From the NCBI GenBank assembly GCA_046048295.1, contig JBJOGJ010000028.1, positions 1-24,651 of the forward strand: a DNA stretch of 24,651 bases, written 5' to 3'. Source of the stretch: CBDCWA01 sp046048295. Its GTDB lineage: Bacteria > Pseudomonadota > Alphaproteobacteria > Rhizobiales > Hyphomicrobiaceae. Under the pieces are notes generated by a model that saw only the letters and a program-made list of their open reading frames with translations, was not told where the DNA came from and searched no databases. The translations under genes and the position numbers were made by a program. This document shows, one piece after another, positions 8,393 through 14,722 of this stretch. Numbering within the stretch: the first letter of the stretch is position 1; every line of letters starts with the position of its first letter.

Positions 8393-8593
8393 ATGAGCGA
8401 CGGGACGGAATTCACAGGCAGCTCACCGACGGGCGACATACAGGATGCGCTGAACCAGGCGATCTTCAAGGCGATGGGAACGCTCGAGAGCGAGGCCGTC
8501 GAGTGGACGTTGCTCAAGGTGTCCGGCGTGACGGCCGGGGTCGGCTATCGCAGCCGCACGGTGGTGACGATTTCCGCGAAGAAGGCCGGTTAG
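8393..8593 (+). CDS. Dodecin-like small protein
   Basis: This 66-aa protein starts at an ATG with AAGGAGGG (8377-8384) 8 bases upstream, a strong ribosome binding site that favours it over the longer frame from 8321. The segments FTGSSPTGDIQDALNQAI, TLESEAVEWTLLKVSGV and RTVVTIS match the beta-alpha-beta-beta order of dodecins, small dodecameric proteins that store flavin. W38 sits where dodecins keep the Trp that stacks on the isoalloxazine ring. The similarity is modest, so this may be a divergent relative with another ligand. It follows hyuB by 68 bases on the same strand and may be cotranscribed. Confidence 0.6.
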   Translation: MSDGTEFTGSSPTGDIQDALNQAIFKAMGTLESEAVEWTLLKVSGVTAGVGYRSRTVVTISAKKAG

Positions 8594-8635
8594 CGCTGCA
8601 TCGACCGGCTGCTGCCCCGGGTTGCGAGGAACTGT

Positions 8636-9328
8636 TCAGGAGCGGGCGCCGAGGTAACCCGGCAGGTCGGCTGCGGCAGCAGACCTCGCTACTTCCTTGG
8701 CAAGCTTAATGGCACGCCTGTCCGGCCGGGAAGCGAGTTCTGGCGGGATGATGGCGCGGAAGAAGCCGGCCCAATGGAATTCGGCAAAGGGGACGTCGGC
8801 CTTGGCGAAGCCGCCGTCGCGACGGACCTGCCAGGCAAGGTCGCGGTAGGGGTCGTGGCGCAGTGCGTTCAGCGAAACCGGCAGCTTCGCCGGCGAAACG
8901 CGGCGGCCGGTCTCGTTGTAGGGATAGAGGCGTCCCTCCGCTTCCATGCGCCACCAGAACTCGCTTGGCGTGAGCCTGGACAAATCGTCGAGAACGACGG
9001 CATAGGCGCTGTCGATTTCTGCCTGCCAGAGCGCCAAACCGAAGTGGTGGTTGTCGACCATGTAGAGGTGGTCGCCAGGGCCGCGGATTACCGGAATTGG
9101 TCTGCAGCTCAATACCTTGTCGAGTTGCTTGCGCTTGGGCGCACGCGTCTCGAGCTTGCGGCGCTTGTGGACGACGGCCCGCATCCCAACCGCCATTTGC
9201 GTCGGGCGCAGATCCTCGATCGAGACCAGCAGTTTCGATTTCGAGGATCGGGATGGCGGGTTAAGCCGCTTGGCGTTGCGCCAGTTGAATTTTCCGGCGG
9301 TCTCGTTCCCATGTGTCGAAAGCGACAT
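8636..9328 (-). CDS. ParB-like nuclease-fold protein (ParBc_2-like)
   Basis: This 230-aa protein contains IEDLRPTQMAVGMRAVVHKR, then PIPVIRGPGDHLYMVDNHHF and a Trp/Phe-rich C-terminal half (FAEFHWAGFFRAII). The order 'requirement-list' segment followed by the VDNHH motif matches the ParBc_2 group (PF08857) of ParB/sulfiredoxin-fold proteins rather than chromosome-partitioning ParB; no helix-turn-helix DNA-binding region is visible. Catalytic function in this group is poorly known. Upstream of the start, GGGAGG lies 10 bases away. It is convergent with the dodecin-like gene and divergent from the probable RiPP locus. Confidence 0.75.
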   Translation of the reverse strand: MSLSTHGNETAGKFNWRNAKRLNPPSRSSKSKLLVSIEDLRPTQMAVGMRAVVHKRRKLETRAPKRKQLDKVLSCRPIPVIRGPGDHLYMVDNHHFGLALWQAEIDSAYAVVLDDLSRLTPSEFWWRMEAEGRLYPYNETGRRVSPAKLPVSLNALRHDPYRDLAWQVRRDGGFAKADVPFAEFHWAGFFRAIIPPELASRPDRRAIKLAKEVARSAAAADLPGYLGARS

Positions 9329-9705
9329 AGCTACGCTGGCCTCCCAACTCCGAACACGTCCGGTCGTGACGCTTTGATGACGGAATTGCTAATGCCGCAT
9401 GGTTAATGGTTGGTAAATGTTGTTCAGAGTGCCATCGGCGTTGCTGCTGCACAGACATTGCGCGTCTCAAGCAATTGCTCGATTCCTTGTTGCAAAGCCC
9501 TTCATATTGCTGTGAAATACCTACCGTGCTCAGCTACGGCAGATCCATTGCCAATAGGCCTGCCGGGCGAGGTCGCAGTTCAGTCCATTCGGACCCGAGG
9601 CAGGTGCCGTGCCCCGTGCCCTGACCTAGTCCGCAGGATGCGGCAGCGTAACGGCTGATGTCGACTTTGCACGGGGCGGGGCACAAATTGCACGAGGAGC
9701 AATCC
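9329..9705. promoter_or_regulatory. 377-base upstream region of the repeat-peptide gene, with a structured 5' leader
   Basis: No gene is evident. It separates the leftward ParB-like gene from the rightward repeat-peptide gene and must hold both promoters, though I find no clear -35/-10 pair. Close to the peptide gene, GCCCCGTGC (9611-9619) is exactly complementary to GCACGGGGC (9669-9677), and between them CCGCA (9631-9635) pairs with TGCGG (9639-9643). This would make a branched leader ending about 15 bases before the ribosome binding site GAGGAG (9694-9699). Confidence 0.45.
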
Positions 9706-10098
9706 ATGACGGAACAAATTGATCACAAGCGGGAAGAGCTTGCAAAACTGCAAGATGAATTGAACCGGGGGGCTCTCTCGCGCCGTCAGTTCCTCGACCG
9801 ACTTGCTGCTCTTGGTCTGACATTCGGCGCTGCGGCGGCGCTCGCCGGCTCTGCCGACGCCAAGACCCATCCGGAGACGGGGGTTTCCCTCGGCTCCACA
9901 AACCCAAGCGTGAACGCCATCGCCCTCGAAGGGCGTGAAGAGGCGCTCGGCGAGGACGAGTTCGAGGTCGCGCAGTACTGGCGGCGGCGGCGCTATCGCC
10001 GGTTCTACCGTCGGTTCTACCGCCGCTATCGCCGGTTCTACCGTCGCTTCTACCGCCGCTATGGGCGGGCTTACCGGCGCTTCTATCGCCGCTTCTGA
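9706..10098 (+). CDS. Tat-signal protein with Arg/Tyr/Phe repeat tail; probable RiPP precursor
   Basis: This 130-aa protein starts at the ATG at 9706 with GAGGAG 6 bases upstream; the frame runs back to 9658 without a site there. Residues 1-24 are a charged helix (EELAKLQDELNRG). Residues 25-52 form a twin-arginine signal: SRRQFLDRL, a hydrophobic alanine-rich stretch, and a possible cleavage site after ADA. A spacer of about 38 residues follows, ending in an acidic GEDEFEVAQ. The last 40 residues (91-130) are nearly all Arg, Tyr and Phe: a WRR, then eight YRR units mostly written as YRRF, interrupted by one YGRA, ending in F. The next gene is a radical SAM/SPASM enzyme. Ring-X-X repeats next to such an enzyme are known from cyclophane-forming RiPP systems; that this is one is my inference. 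Confidence 0.75.
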   Translation: MTEQIDHKREELAKLQDELNRGALSRRQFLDRLAALGLTFGAAAALAGSADAKTHPETGVSLGSTNPSVNAIALEGREEALGEDEFEVAQYWRRRRYRRFYRRFYRRYRRFYRRFYRRYGRAYRRFYRRF

Positions 10099-10121
10099 GG
10101 GTGATCCCATTGCTTCATCGG

Positions 10122-10163
10122 GGGCTTGCCGGTCCGAAAGGATCGGCGGCCCTTTAATTTTAG
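10122..10163 (+). terminator. Hairpin with weak T-tract between precursor and radical SAM gene (attenuator-like)
   Basis: GGGC (10122-10125) pairs with GCCC (10149-10152), and GCCG (10128-10131), a G-T wobble, T-A and CC pair with the matching side at 10140-10147 around a GAAA loop. It is followed by TTTAATTTTA. The T-tract is broken, so partial termination is likely. In this position it would leave the short precursor mRNA more abundant than the enzyme mRNA. Confidence 0.6.
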
Positions 10164-10196
10164 GGCAATGGTGCAGGCGCCTCTGGTAGACTGCGC

Positions 10197-11489
10197 GTGA
10201 ACCAGGCCACGGGATTGGGAACCATGGAAACGACGAACGCCCGTATGACGGATGACGAGGCAGAGCGGGTATTCGAAGGCGAGGCAGACGAGCCTGTCTT
10301 CACGTTCGTGCTGGTGAAGCTTGCGTCGCGCTGCAACATCGCGTGCACCTACTGCTACTGGTTCCGCGACGCCGACGTCTACAAGAAGCCGGCGGTACTG
10401 ACGGAAGAAGCAGAGGACGACTTCTGCAAGCGACTCGAGGAGCATATCGTCCGTTATCGTCTGCCGGCGTTCATGCTGGTCTACCACGGCGGCGAGCCGT
10501 TGCTGTTTCCGAAGCGCCGTTTCATCGCGCTGCAGAAAAAGCTCGATGCAATCGCAAAGCGGACGGGGTGCGCGATCGAGCGCGGGGTGACGACAAACGC
10601 CATCCTGATCGACGAGGAATGGGCACAGATCCTCAAGAAGTACGAGGTCAGCGTTTCGGTCAGCATCGACGGCCCGCCCGAGATCCACGACAAGATGCGG
10701 ATCGACTTCAAGGGCAAGGGCACGCATGCAGCTACGATCAAGGGGCTGGAGGTGCTGCGTGCGGCGGGCCAGGAGCCCGGCATCATCTCGGTGTGCAACC
10801 CGGCGACCGATCCGGTTGCGTTGGTCGACTATATCGTCGGTGAACTCGGCGTAAAGGACTTCGACATCCTGCCGCCCGACGCTACGCATGCGGACAACCC
10901 GCCGCCCATCAACGAATACTTCATCAAGTTGTTCGACGTCTGGTACGACAAATACGCCAAGGAGGGCGTCAGGATCACGACGCTCGACGCCATGATCGCG
11001 GGCACACTCGGGTCGGTTTCGTGCTCGGACACGATCGGGCTCGGGCCGATAGACACGGTGACGTTGATGACCGATGGCTCGCTCGAGCCGCTCGATGTGC
11101 TGAGAATCATCGGCGATGGCAGTACCAAGTCGGATACGGCCGTTGCGACGCATGCTCTGCAGGACGTGCAGCAGGACCCCCGCTGGCGCGGCGCCTACGA
11201 AGCGAGCCTCGAACTCAGCGATACCTGCAAGCGGTGCGAGTTCATGGACGTTTGCGGCGGCGGGCACCTGTCGCAACGTTGGTCGCCGGAGAACGGTTAC
11301 GACAACGTGAGCGTCTATTGCGAAAGCTGGAAGCGGATCTTCGACCACATCTGGCGACGGCTCGCACCGACGATGGTATTGAGCGTCGGTGATGAGCAAC
11401 CCGGGCCGGTGAGCGGGCTGCAGGCAGCGGTCGGCTGGATCCGGGATACCTGGGACGGTATCCGCAAGCGCAAGCTGTCGGCACAATGA
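10197..11489 (+). CDS. Radical SAM/SPASM peptide maturase
   Basis: This 430-aa enzyme has the radical SAM cluster motif CNIACTYC (C46, C50, C53), binding the [4Fe-4S] that cleaves S-adenosylmethionine, followed by YHGGEPLL and SVSIDGPPEIHD. The C-terminal part has a SPASM-like cysteine set for auxiliary clusters: C276, then CKRCEFMDVC (C344, C347, C353) followed by GGGH, and C375. The block CGGGHLSQRW...GYDN.SVYC resembles maturases that make aromatic cross-links in RiPPs. It follows the repeat-peptide gene by 98 bases with a weak terminator between. The GTG at 10197 lacks a clear ribosome binding site; the ATG at 10224 or 10245 may be the real start, and neither would remove a motif. Its stop overlaps an ATG of the nitrilase frame. 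Confidence 0.9.
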   Translation: MNQATGLGTMETTNARMTDDEAERVFEGEADEPVFTFVLVKLASRCNIACTYCYWFRDADVYKKPAVLTEEAEDDFCKRLEEHIVRYRLPAFMLVYHGGEPLLFPKRRFIALQKKLDAIAKRTGCAIERGVTTNAILIDEEWAQILKKYEVSVSVSIDGPPEIHDKMRIDFKGKGTHAATIKGLEVLRAAGQEPGIISVCNPATDPVALVDYIVGELGVKDFDILPPDATHADNPPPINEYFIKLFDVWYDKYAKEGVRITTLDAMIAGTLGSVSCSDTIGLGPIDTVTLMTDGSLEPLDVLRIIGDGSTKSDTAVATHALQDVQQDPRWRGAYEASLELSDTCKRCEFMDVCGGGHLSQRWSPENGYDNVSVYCESWKRIFDHIWRRLAPTMVLSVGDEQPGPVSGLQAAVGWIRDTWDGIRKRKLSAQ

Positions 11490-11530
11490 GTGCTGCCGGG
11501 CGTGACCGGCAATTCGAGCAGGAAGAGACC

Positions 11531-12505
11531 ATGACGCCATCATCAGACGTGCGCGTTGCGATTGCGACGGCAGCATCCGAGTTCCTCGACGTCGAGGCCG
11601 GGCTCAGGAAGGCGGAACGGCTGATCGGCGAGGCTTCCGGTTCAGGGGCTCTGCTCGTCGCCTTCGGTGAGGCGTGGCTGCCCGGCTATCCGCTCCATGC
11701 GGCGGCAGCGCGAGAGAGGGACACGTGGTGGCGATTTGCCAGGACCTATCTCGACCAGTCGATCGAAATCCCGGGACCGGCAACCGATGCGCTGTGCGCG
11801 GCGGCGAAGGCGGGTGCGATCGATGTGGTGATCGGCGTCTCGGAGCGCGAGCCGATGACGCAGGGCACGATCTATTCGACGATTTTGCATATCGATGCCA
11901 GCGGCGAAATTGCCGGCCGTCACAGGAAGTTGCGCCCGCAGCCGCACGAGCGGGCGGTATGGGGCGACGGCGAGGGATCCGGGCTCAAGACCTATGCGCG
12001 GGAATACGGTTTCGTCAGCGCACTGGCGAGCGTCGAACACCAGATGGTGGCGCCGACCTACCTGCTTGCCGAGCAGGGCACGCAGATCCATGTCGCATGC
12101 TGGTCCGGTGGGGCGGCACGCAGCGCGCGGGTGGCGGAAGCTCCCTGGCCACGCCAGCGCCTGTTATCGGCGGCATTCGCCGTGCAGGCCGGCGCATTCG
12201 TATTGTGCGCGGGAACGCCGCTCAACCGCAATGACGTGCCAGAGCCTTATCGCGCGTTCGTAACGGCGGATCTTGCGCATGCGAGTGCCGTTTTCGATCC
12301 GATGGGGGAGATGGTTGGTCCGGTCGTGGAAACGGATGAGTTGCTCGTTGTCGACTGCGACCTCGACATGATCAAGGCGGCGAAGATCGGCTTCGACCTG
12401 ACCGGACACTCCGCGCGTGCCGATCAGCTCGAGGTGAAGAACCATGCGGCCGACGACGACATGGGCGGCTTCGATCACTTCGGCGGCGGGGTTGGCGCCG
12501 GTTGA
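11531..12505 (+). CDS. Nitrilase-superfamily (carbon-nitrogen hydrolase) protein with Ser in place of the catalytic Cys
   Basis: This 324-aa protein has the nitrilase fold: catalytic-type Glu in LLVAFGEAWLPGYP (E47) and Lys in GRHRKLRPQPHER (K133). In nitrilases the third catalytic residue is a Cys within a segment like ALICWE; here the equivalent segment reads SALASVEHQ, with S167 at that place. So either the enzyme is inactive or it uses a different chemistry. The ATG at 11531 is chosen because AGGAAGAG lies just upstream; an ATG at 11486 overlapping the radical SAM stop (ATGA) is possible but has no ribosome binding site. It is the third gene of the probable RiPP operon and could bind, trim or amidate-process the peptide, but that is conjecture. 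Confidence 0.82.
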   Translation: MTPSSDVRVAIATAASEFLDVEAGLRKAERLIGEASGSGALLVAFGEAWLPGYPLHAAAARERDTWWRFARTYLDQSIEIPGPATDALCAAAKAGAIDVVIGVSEREPMTQGTIYSTILHIDASGEIAGRHRKLRPQPHERAVWGDGEGSGLKTYAREYGFVSALASVEHQMVAPTYLLAEQGTQIHVACWSGGAARSARVAEAPWPRQRLLSAAFAVQAGAFVLCAGTPLNRNDVPEPYRAFVTADLAHASAVFDPMGEMVGPVVETDELLVVDCDLDMIKAAKIGFDLTGHSARADQLEVKNHAADDDMGGFDHFGGGVGAG

Positions 12506-12576
12506 CGGGCCATGCCGGGATTCTCGCTACGCCTGGAACGCTATCCGGGCGTTCGCGTTGTCGACCTACAGGTTTT

Positions 12577-12596
12577 GATCTGGATTAATCCGGATC
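12577..12596. promoter_or_regulatory. 20-bp near-perfect palindrome upstream of pcm
   Basis: GATCTGGATTAATCCGGATC reads the same on both strands except for one mismatched pair. It lies in the 145-base gap between the nitrilase-like gene and pcm, about 55 bases before the pcm start. A continuous palindrome without a loop suits a dimeric protein operator better than an RNA hairpin. The binder is unknown. Confidence 0.35.
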
Positions 12597-12650
12597 CCGG
12601 GTCGCAGCGATAGTCTTGTCGGGATCTTCCAATTTCAAAGAGGTTGGCCG

Positions 12651-13316
12651 ATGCCCGGCTTGAAGGAGGCGCGCCACCGTCTCGTCGATCTTCATATCGC
12701 GACGCATGGCATTACCGATCCGCTGGTGCTCGCCGCCATGCGCAGGGTGAAGCGCGAGCTTTTCGTGCCCGAGCACGAGCGCGTGCACGCCTACGAGAAC
12801 AGACCGTTGCCGATCGGCTTCGGGCAGACGATCTCGCAGCCGTACATTGTCGCCTACATGGTACAGGCGTTGTGCCTGAAGGGTGGCGAGAAGGTGCTAG
12901 AGATCGGCGCCGGGTCGGGTTATGCGGCAGCGGTCCTGGGAGAGATTGCCGGCCAGGTGTTCGCGATCGAGCGTATCGGGGAACTGGCAGCGATTGCGCA
13001 GAAGAACCTGGCGGCCGCAGGCGCCTCGAAGGTCGTCGTGCGGCATGCGGACGGCACGCTCGGGCTCGCGGAGGAAGCGCCTTTCGATGCGATACTGATT
13101 TCGGCGGGTGCGCCGGAGGTACCGCGTAAGCTTTGCGACCAGCTGGCAGTCGGTGGGCGTATGGTGGTGCCGGTTGGGCGTGCGCGCGAAGTGCAACAGG
13201 TCGTTCGCGTTACACGCATCGATGGCGAGGAGTTCCTGCAGGAGCGGCTGGAGCATGTCGCCTTCGTGCCGCTGATCGGAGAGCAGGGCTGGGATGGCGA
13301 GAAGCCGGAAGGCTGA
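12651..13316 (+). CDS. pcm: Protein-L-isoaspartate O-methyltransferase
   Basis: This 221-aa enzyme methylates the alpha-carboxyl of L-isoaspartyl residues, using SAM, to start repair of damaged proteins. It shows the family block GFGQTISQPYIVAYM (residues 56-70), the SAM-binding VLEIGAGSGYAA (82-93), and the PFDAILISAGAPEVP and LAVGGRMVVPVG segments. Length is normal. An AGAGG precedes the ATG. It follows the nitrilase-like gene on the same strand but after a 145-base gap containing a palindrome, so it may have its own promoter. Relatives of this family modify some RiPPs, so membership in the peptide locus is possible; the tail of the precursor has no Asp or Asn, which makes it less likely. 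Confidence 0.9.
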   Translation: MPGLKEARHRLVDLHIATHGITDPLVLAAMRRVKRELFVPEHERVHAYENRPLPIGFGQTISQPYIVAYMVQALCLKGGEKVLEIGAGSGYAAAVLGEIAGQVFAIERIGELAAIAQKNLAAAGASKVVVRHADGTLGLAEEAPFDAILISAGAPEVPRKLCDQLAVGGRMVVPVGRAREVQQVVRVTRIDGEEFLQERLEHVAFVPLIGEQGWDGEKPEG

Positions 13317-13333
13317 GCGCTTCATGACTTCAA

Positions 13334-13349
13334 ATTCATTTTGATGAAT
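13334..13349. promoter_or_regulatory. Perfect palindrome of the ATTC-N8-GAAT type (possible SqrR/BigR operator)
   Basis: ATTCATTTTGATGAAT contains a perfect inverted repeat (ATTCAT at 13334-13339, ATGAAT at 13344-13349) and fits the form ATTC-N8-GAAT, which, from memory, is the operator described for the persulfide-responsive ArsR-family repressors SqrR/BigR. It lies about 90 bases before two YeeE/YedE genes, which are known members of BigR-regulated operons. The match to that operator class needs checking. Confidence 0.55.
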
Positions 13350-13353
13350 ATGT

Positions 13354-13367
13354 TTGATCGCGATCAA
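13354..13367. promoter_or_regulatory. FNR/FixK-type box
   Basis: TTGATCGCGATCAA is an exact match to the TTGAT-N4-ATCAA consensus of FNR/FixK/FnrL regulators. It begins 5 bases after the ATTC-N8-GAAT palindrome and is 67 bases upstream of the YeeE start. It suggests activation of the two transporter genes under low oxygen (or by a related CRP/FNR-family protein). Confidence 0.75.
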
Positions 13368-13434
13368 GTCGCGAGTGCTGCGTTTCGTGCCAGAGATCGA
13401 GCATGCGGAGGTCTTGCAAGACAAGGAGGTCGGG

Positions 13435-14010
13435 ATGCCGCGTGTCCTCAACTGGTTCAGCGGTGGGCTGCTGCTCGGTGCAGTCTTCCTGTTGACGGTG
13501 GTGCTGGTACAGCCCATCGGCGTTTCAACGCAGTTCGTGATATTCGATGCCGTACTCTGGGATGTCGTCGATCCGGCTATCGTCAAGGAGGTGCCGGGCG
13601 CGAAGTCGGGTTACGGCTCTTCGAACGCCTATCTAAACAAGAGCGGCGGCAGCTATGCAAAGAGCGCCGCGAACCCACTCAACTACAGCTTCGTGTTCGT
13701 TCTTGCGATGGCCTTCGGGGCATTCCTGTCGAGCATTCTCGGCGGCGAAAGGCCGTCTGCACGCCAGCGGGTGGTGCCGGACACGTGGCGCGCCAACTTC
13801 GGCGGTAGTTCGCTCAACCGCATGATTGCCGTTTTTCTCGGCGGATTCATCGTGCTCTTCGGCGCGCGTCTGGCGGGCGGCTGCACGAGCGGTCACATGA
13901 TGAGCGGCATGATGCAGACGGCGGTGAGCGGATACCTGTTCGCGCTCGGCGCGTTCGCGGCGGCGGTTCCCGTCGCAATCTTCTTCTTCCGCAACACGAG
14001 GAGCAACTGA
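13435..14010 (+). CDS. YeeE/YedE family half-transporter, N-terminal-type subunit with GGCTSGH motif
   Basis: This 191-aa membrane protein has helices at roughly residues 7-28, 83-103, 128-148 and 164-185, with the family hallmark LAGGCTSGHMMSG around C150. YeeE/YedE (TsuA-like) proteins carry thiosulfate or other sulfur species across the inner membrane through conserved cysteines. The ATG at 13435 has AAGGAGG 5 bases upstream; the frame reaches back to 13354 inside the FNR box, so the longer form is not credible. One base separates it from the companion gene, so the pair is surely one operon. The region around residues 45-80 (charged, Gly/Ser-rich) is a long loop. Confidence 0.88.
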   Translation: MPRVLNWFSGGLLLGAVFLLTVVLVQPIGVSTQFVIFDAVLWDVVDPAIVKEVPGAKSGYGSSNAYLNKSGGSYAKSAANPLNYSFVFVLAMAFGAFLSSILGGERPSARQRVVPDTWRANFGGSSLNRMIAVFLGGFIVLFGARLAGGCTSGHMMSGMMQTAVSGYLFALGAFAAAVPVAIFFFRNTRSN

Positions 14011-14011
14011 C

Positions 14012-14620
14012 ATGACAAAGCTCATGCTCGCGGTGGTGCTCGGAACAGCGTTCGGCTTTGCGTTGAACCGCGTCGGCGCCACAAATCCGGATCGCATCGT
14101 CAACATGCTGCGGCTCACAGATCTCAGTCTGGCGAAGGTCATCCTGTTTGCGATCGGCTTCTCCTCGCTCCTGTTGTTCGCGGGACTGGCTGCCGGTATC
14201 ATCGACCCCGGTCATATCTCGGTGAAGGGCGCCTATGTGGGCGTGGTGATCGGCGGACTTCTGCTCGGGCTCGGCTGGGCGATCAGCGGCTATTGTCCAG
14301 GTACGGGCATTGCGGCTGCGGCGACCGGACGGTGGGACGCAGTGGTGTTCGTTCTCGGCGGGCTCGTCGGTGCCTTCTTCTACGCGCTCGCCTATGCGTC
14401 CGTGAAGGCCACAGGGATCCTCGAGCCGATCTTCGGCGGCAATGCCACGCTTGCGGTCACAGGCAAGTCGACGGCGCTCCTGCCGGATATCCCCGCGGTG
14501 CTGATCGCCGGCGTCATCGGCGTTCTGTTCATGGCGCTGGCAGCGGCGCTGCCGCGCTCGCTCCGGGATGGGGCATCGCCTGAAGAAGCGGTGATGGGCG
14601 AGCACAAGCCGTCGGTCTGA
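14012..14620 (+). CDS. YeeE/YedE family half-transporter, second subunit with GYCPGTG motif
   Basis: This 202-aa membrane protein completes the split YeeE/YedE transporter begun upstream. It has several hydrophobic helices and the motif SGYCPGTGIAA with C95, the counterpart of GGCTSGH in the first half. In full-length YeeE proteins both cysteine motifs line a single pore, so the two proteins probably form one transporter. GAGGAG lies 8 bases before the ATG, inside the end of the first gene. The C-terminal tail is hydrophilic (SPEEAVMGEHKPSV). Confidence 0.88.
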   Translation: MTKLMLAVVLGTAFGFALNRVGATNPDRIVNMLRLTDLSLAKVILFAIGFSSLLLFAGLAAGIIDPGHISVKGAYVGVVIGGLLLGLGWAISGYCPGTGIAAAATGRWDAVVFVLGGLVGAFFYALAYASVKATGILEPIFGGNATLAVTGKSTALLPDIPAVLIAGVIGVLFMALAAALPRSLRDGASPEEAVMGEHKPSV

Positions 14621-14631
14621 GCACCATCCCG

Positions 14632-14656
14632 GGCGGCGGCAAAGATTGCCGCCGCC
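14632..14656 (+). terminator. Strong GC hairpin after the YeeE pair
   Basis: An 11-bp perfect stem (GGCGGCGGCAA-type arm 14632-14642 with 14646-14656) closes a 3-base loop 12 bases after the YeeE stop. No T-tract follows (GCTGCGTCTTCTG), so it is either a weak terminator or a 3' end stabiliser of the transporter mRNA. Confidence 0.5.
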
Positions 14657-14722
14657 GCTGCGTCTTCTGTGTGCCCAAATTGCGTTGGCATAAATGGAAC
14701 CCTCAGTACGGAGGGATGCATA

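Noticed and set aside
9683..9696. Sigma54-like GGCAC..TTGCA element before the repeat-peptide gene
   Set aside because: Only three bases separate the two halves instead of the required five, so the GG and GC elements are wrongly spaced.
10083..11576. 497-codon minus-strand frame opposite the radical SAM gene
   Set aside because: It only mirrors the coding strand; no motif, and the plus strand has the CxxxCxxC and SPASM cysteines.
12651..13316. Pcm as a certain member of the peptide pathway
   Set aside because: The gap, own palindrome and lack of Asp/Asn in the core make this unproven; kept only as a hypothesis.
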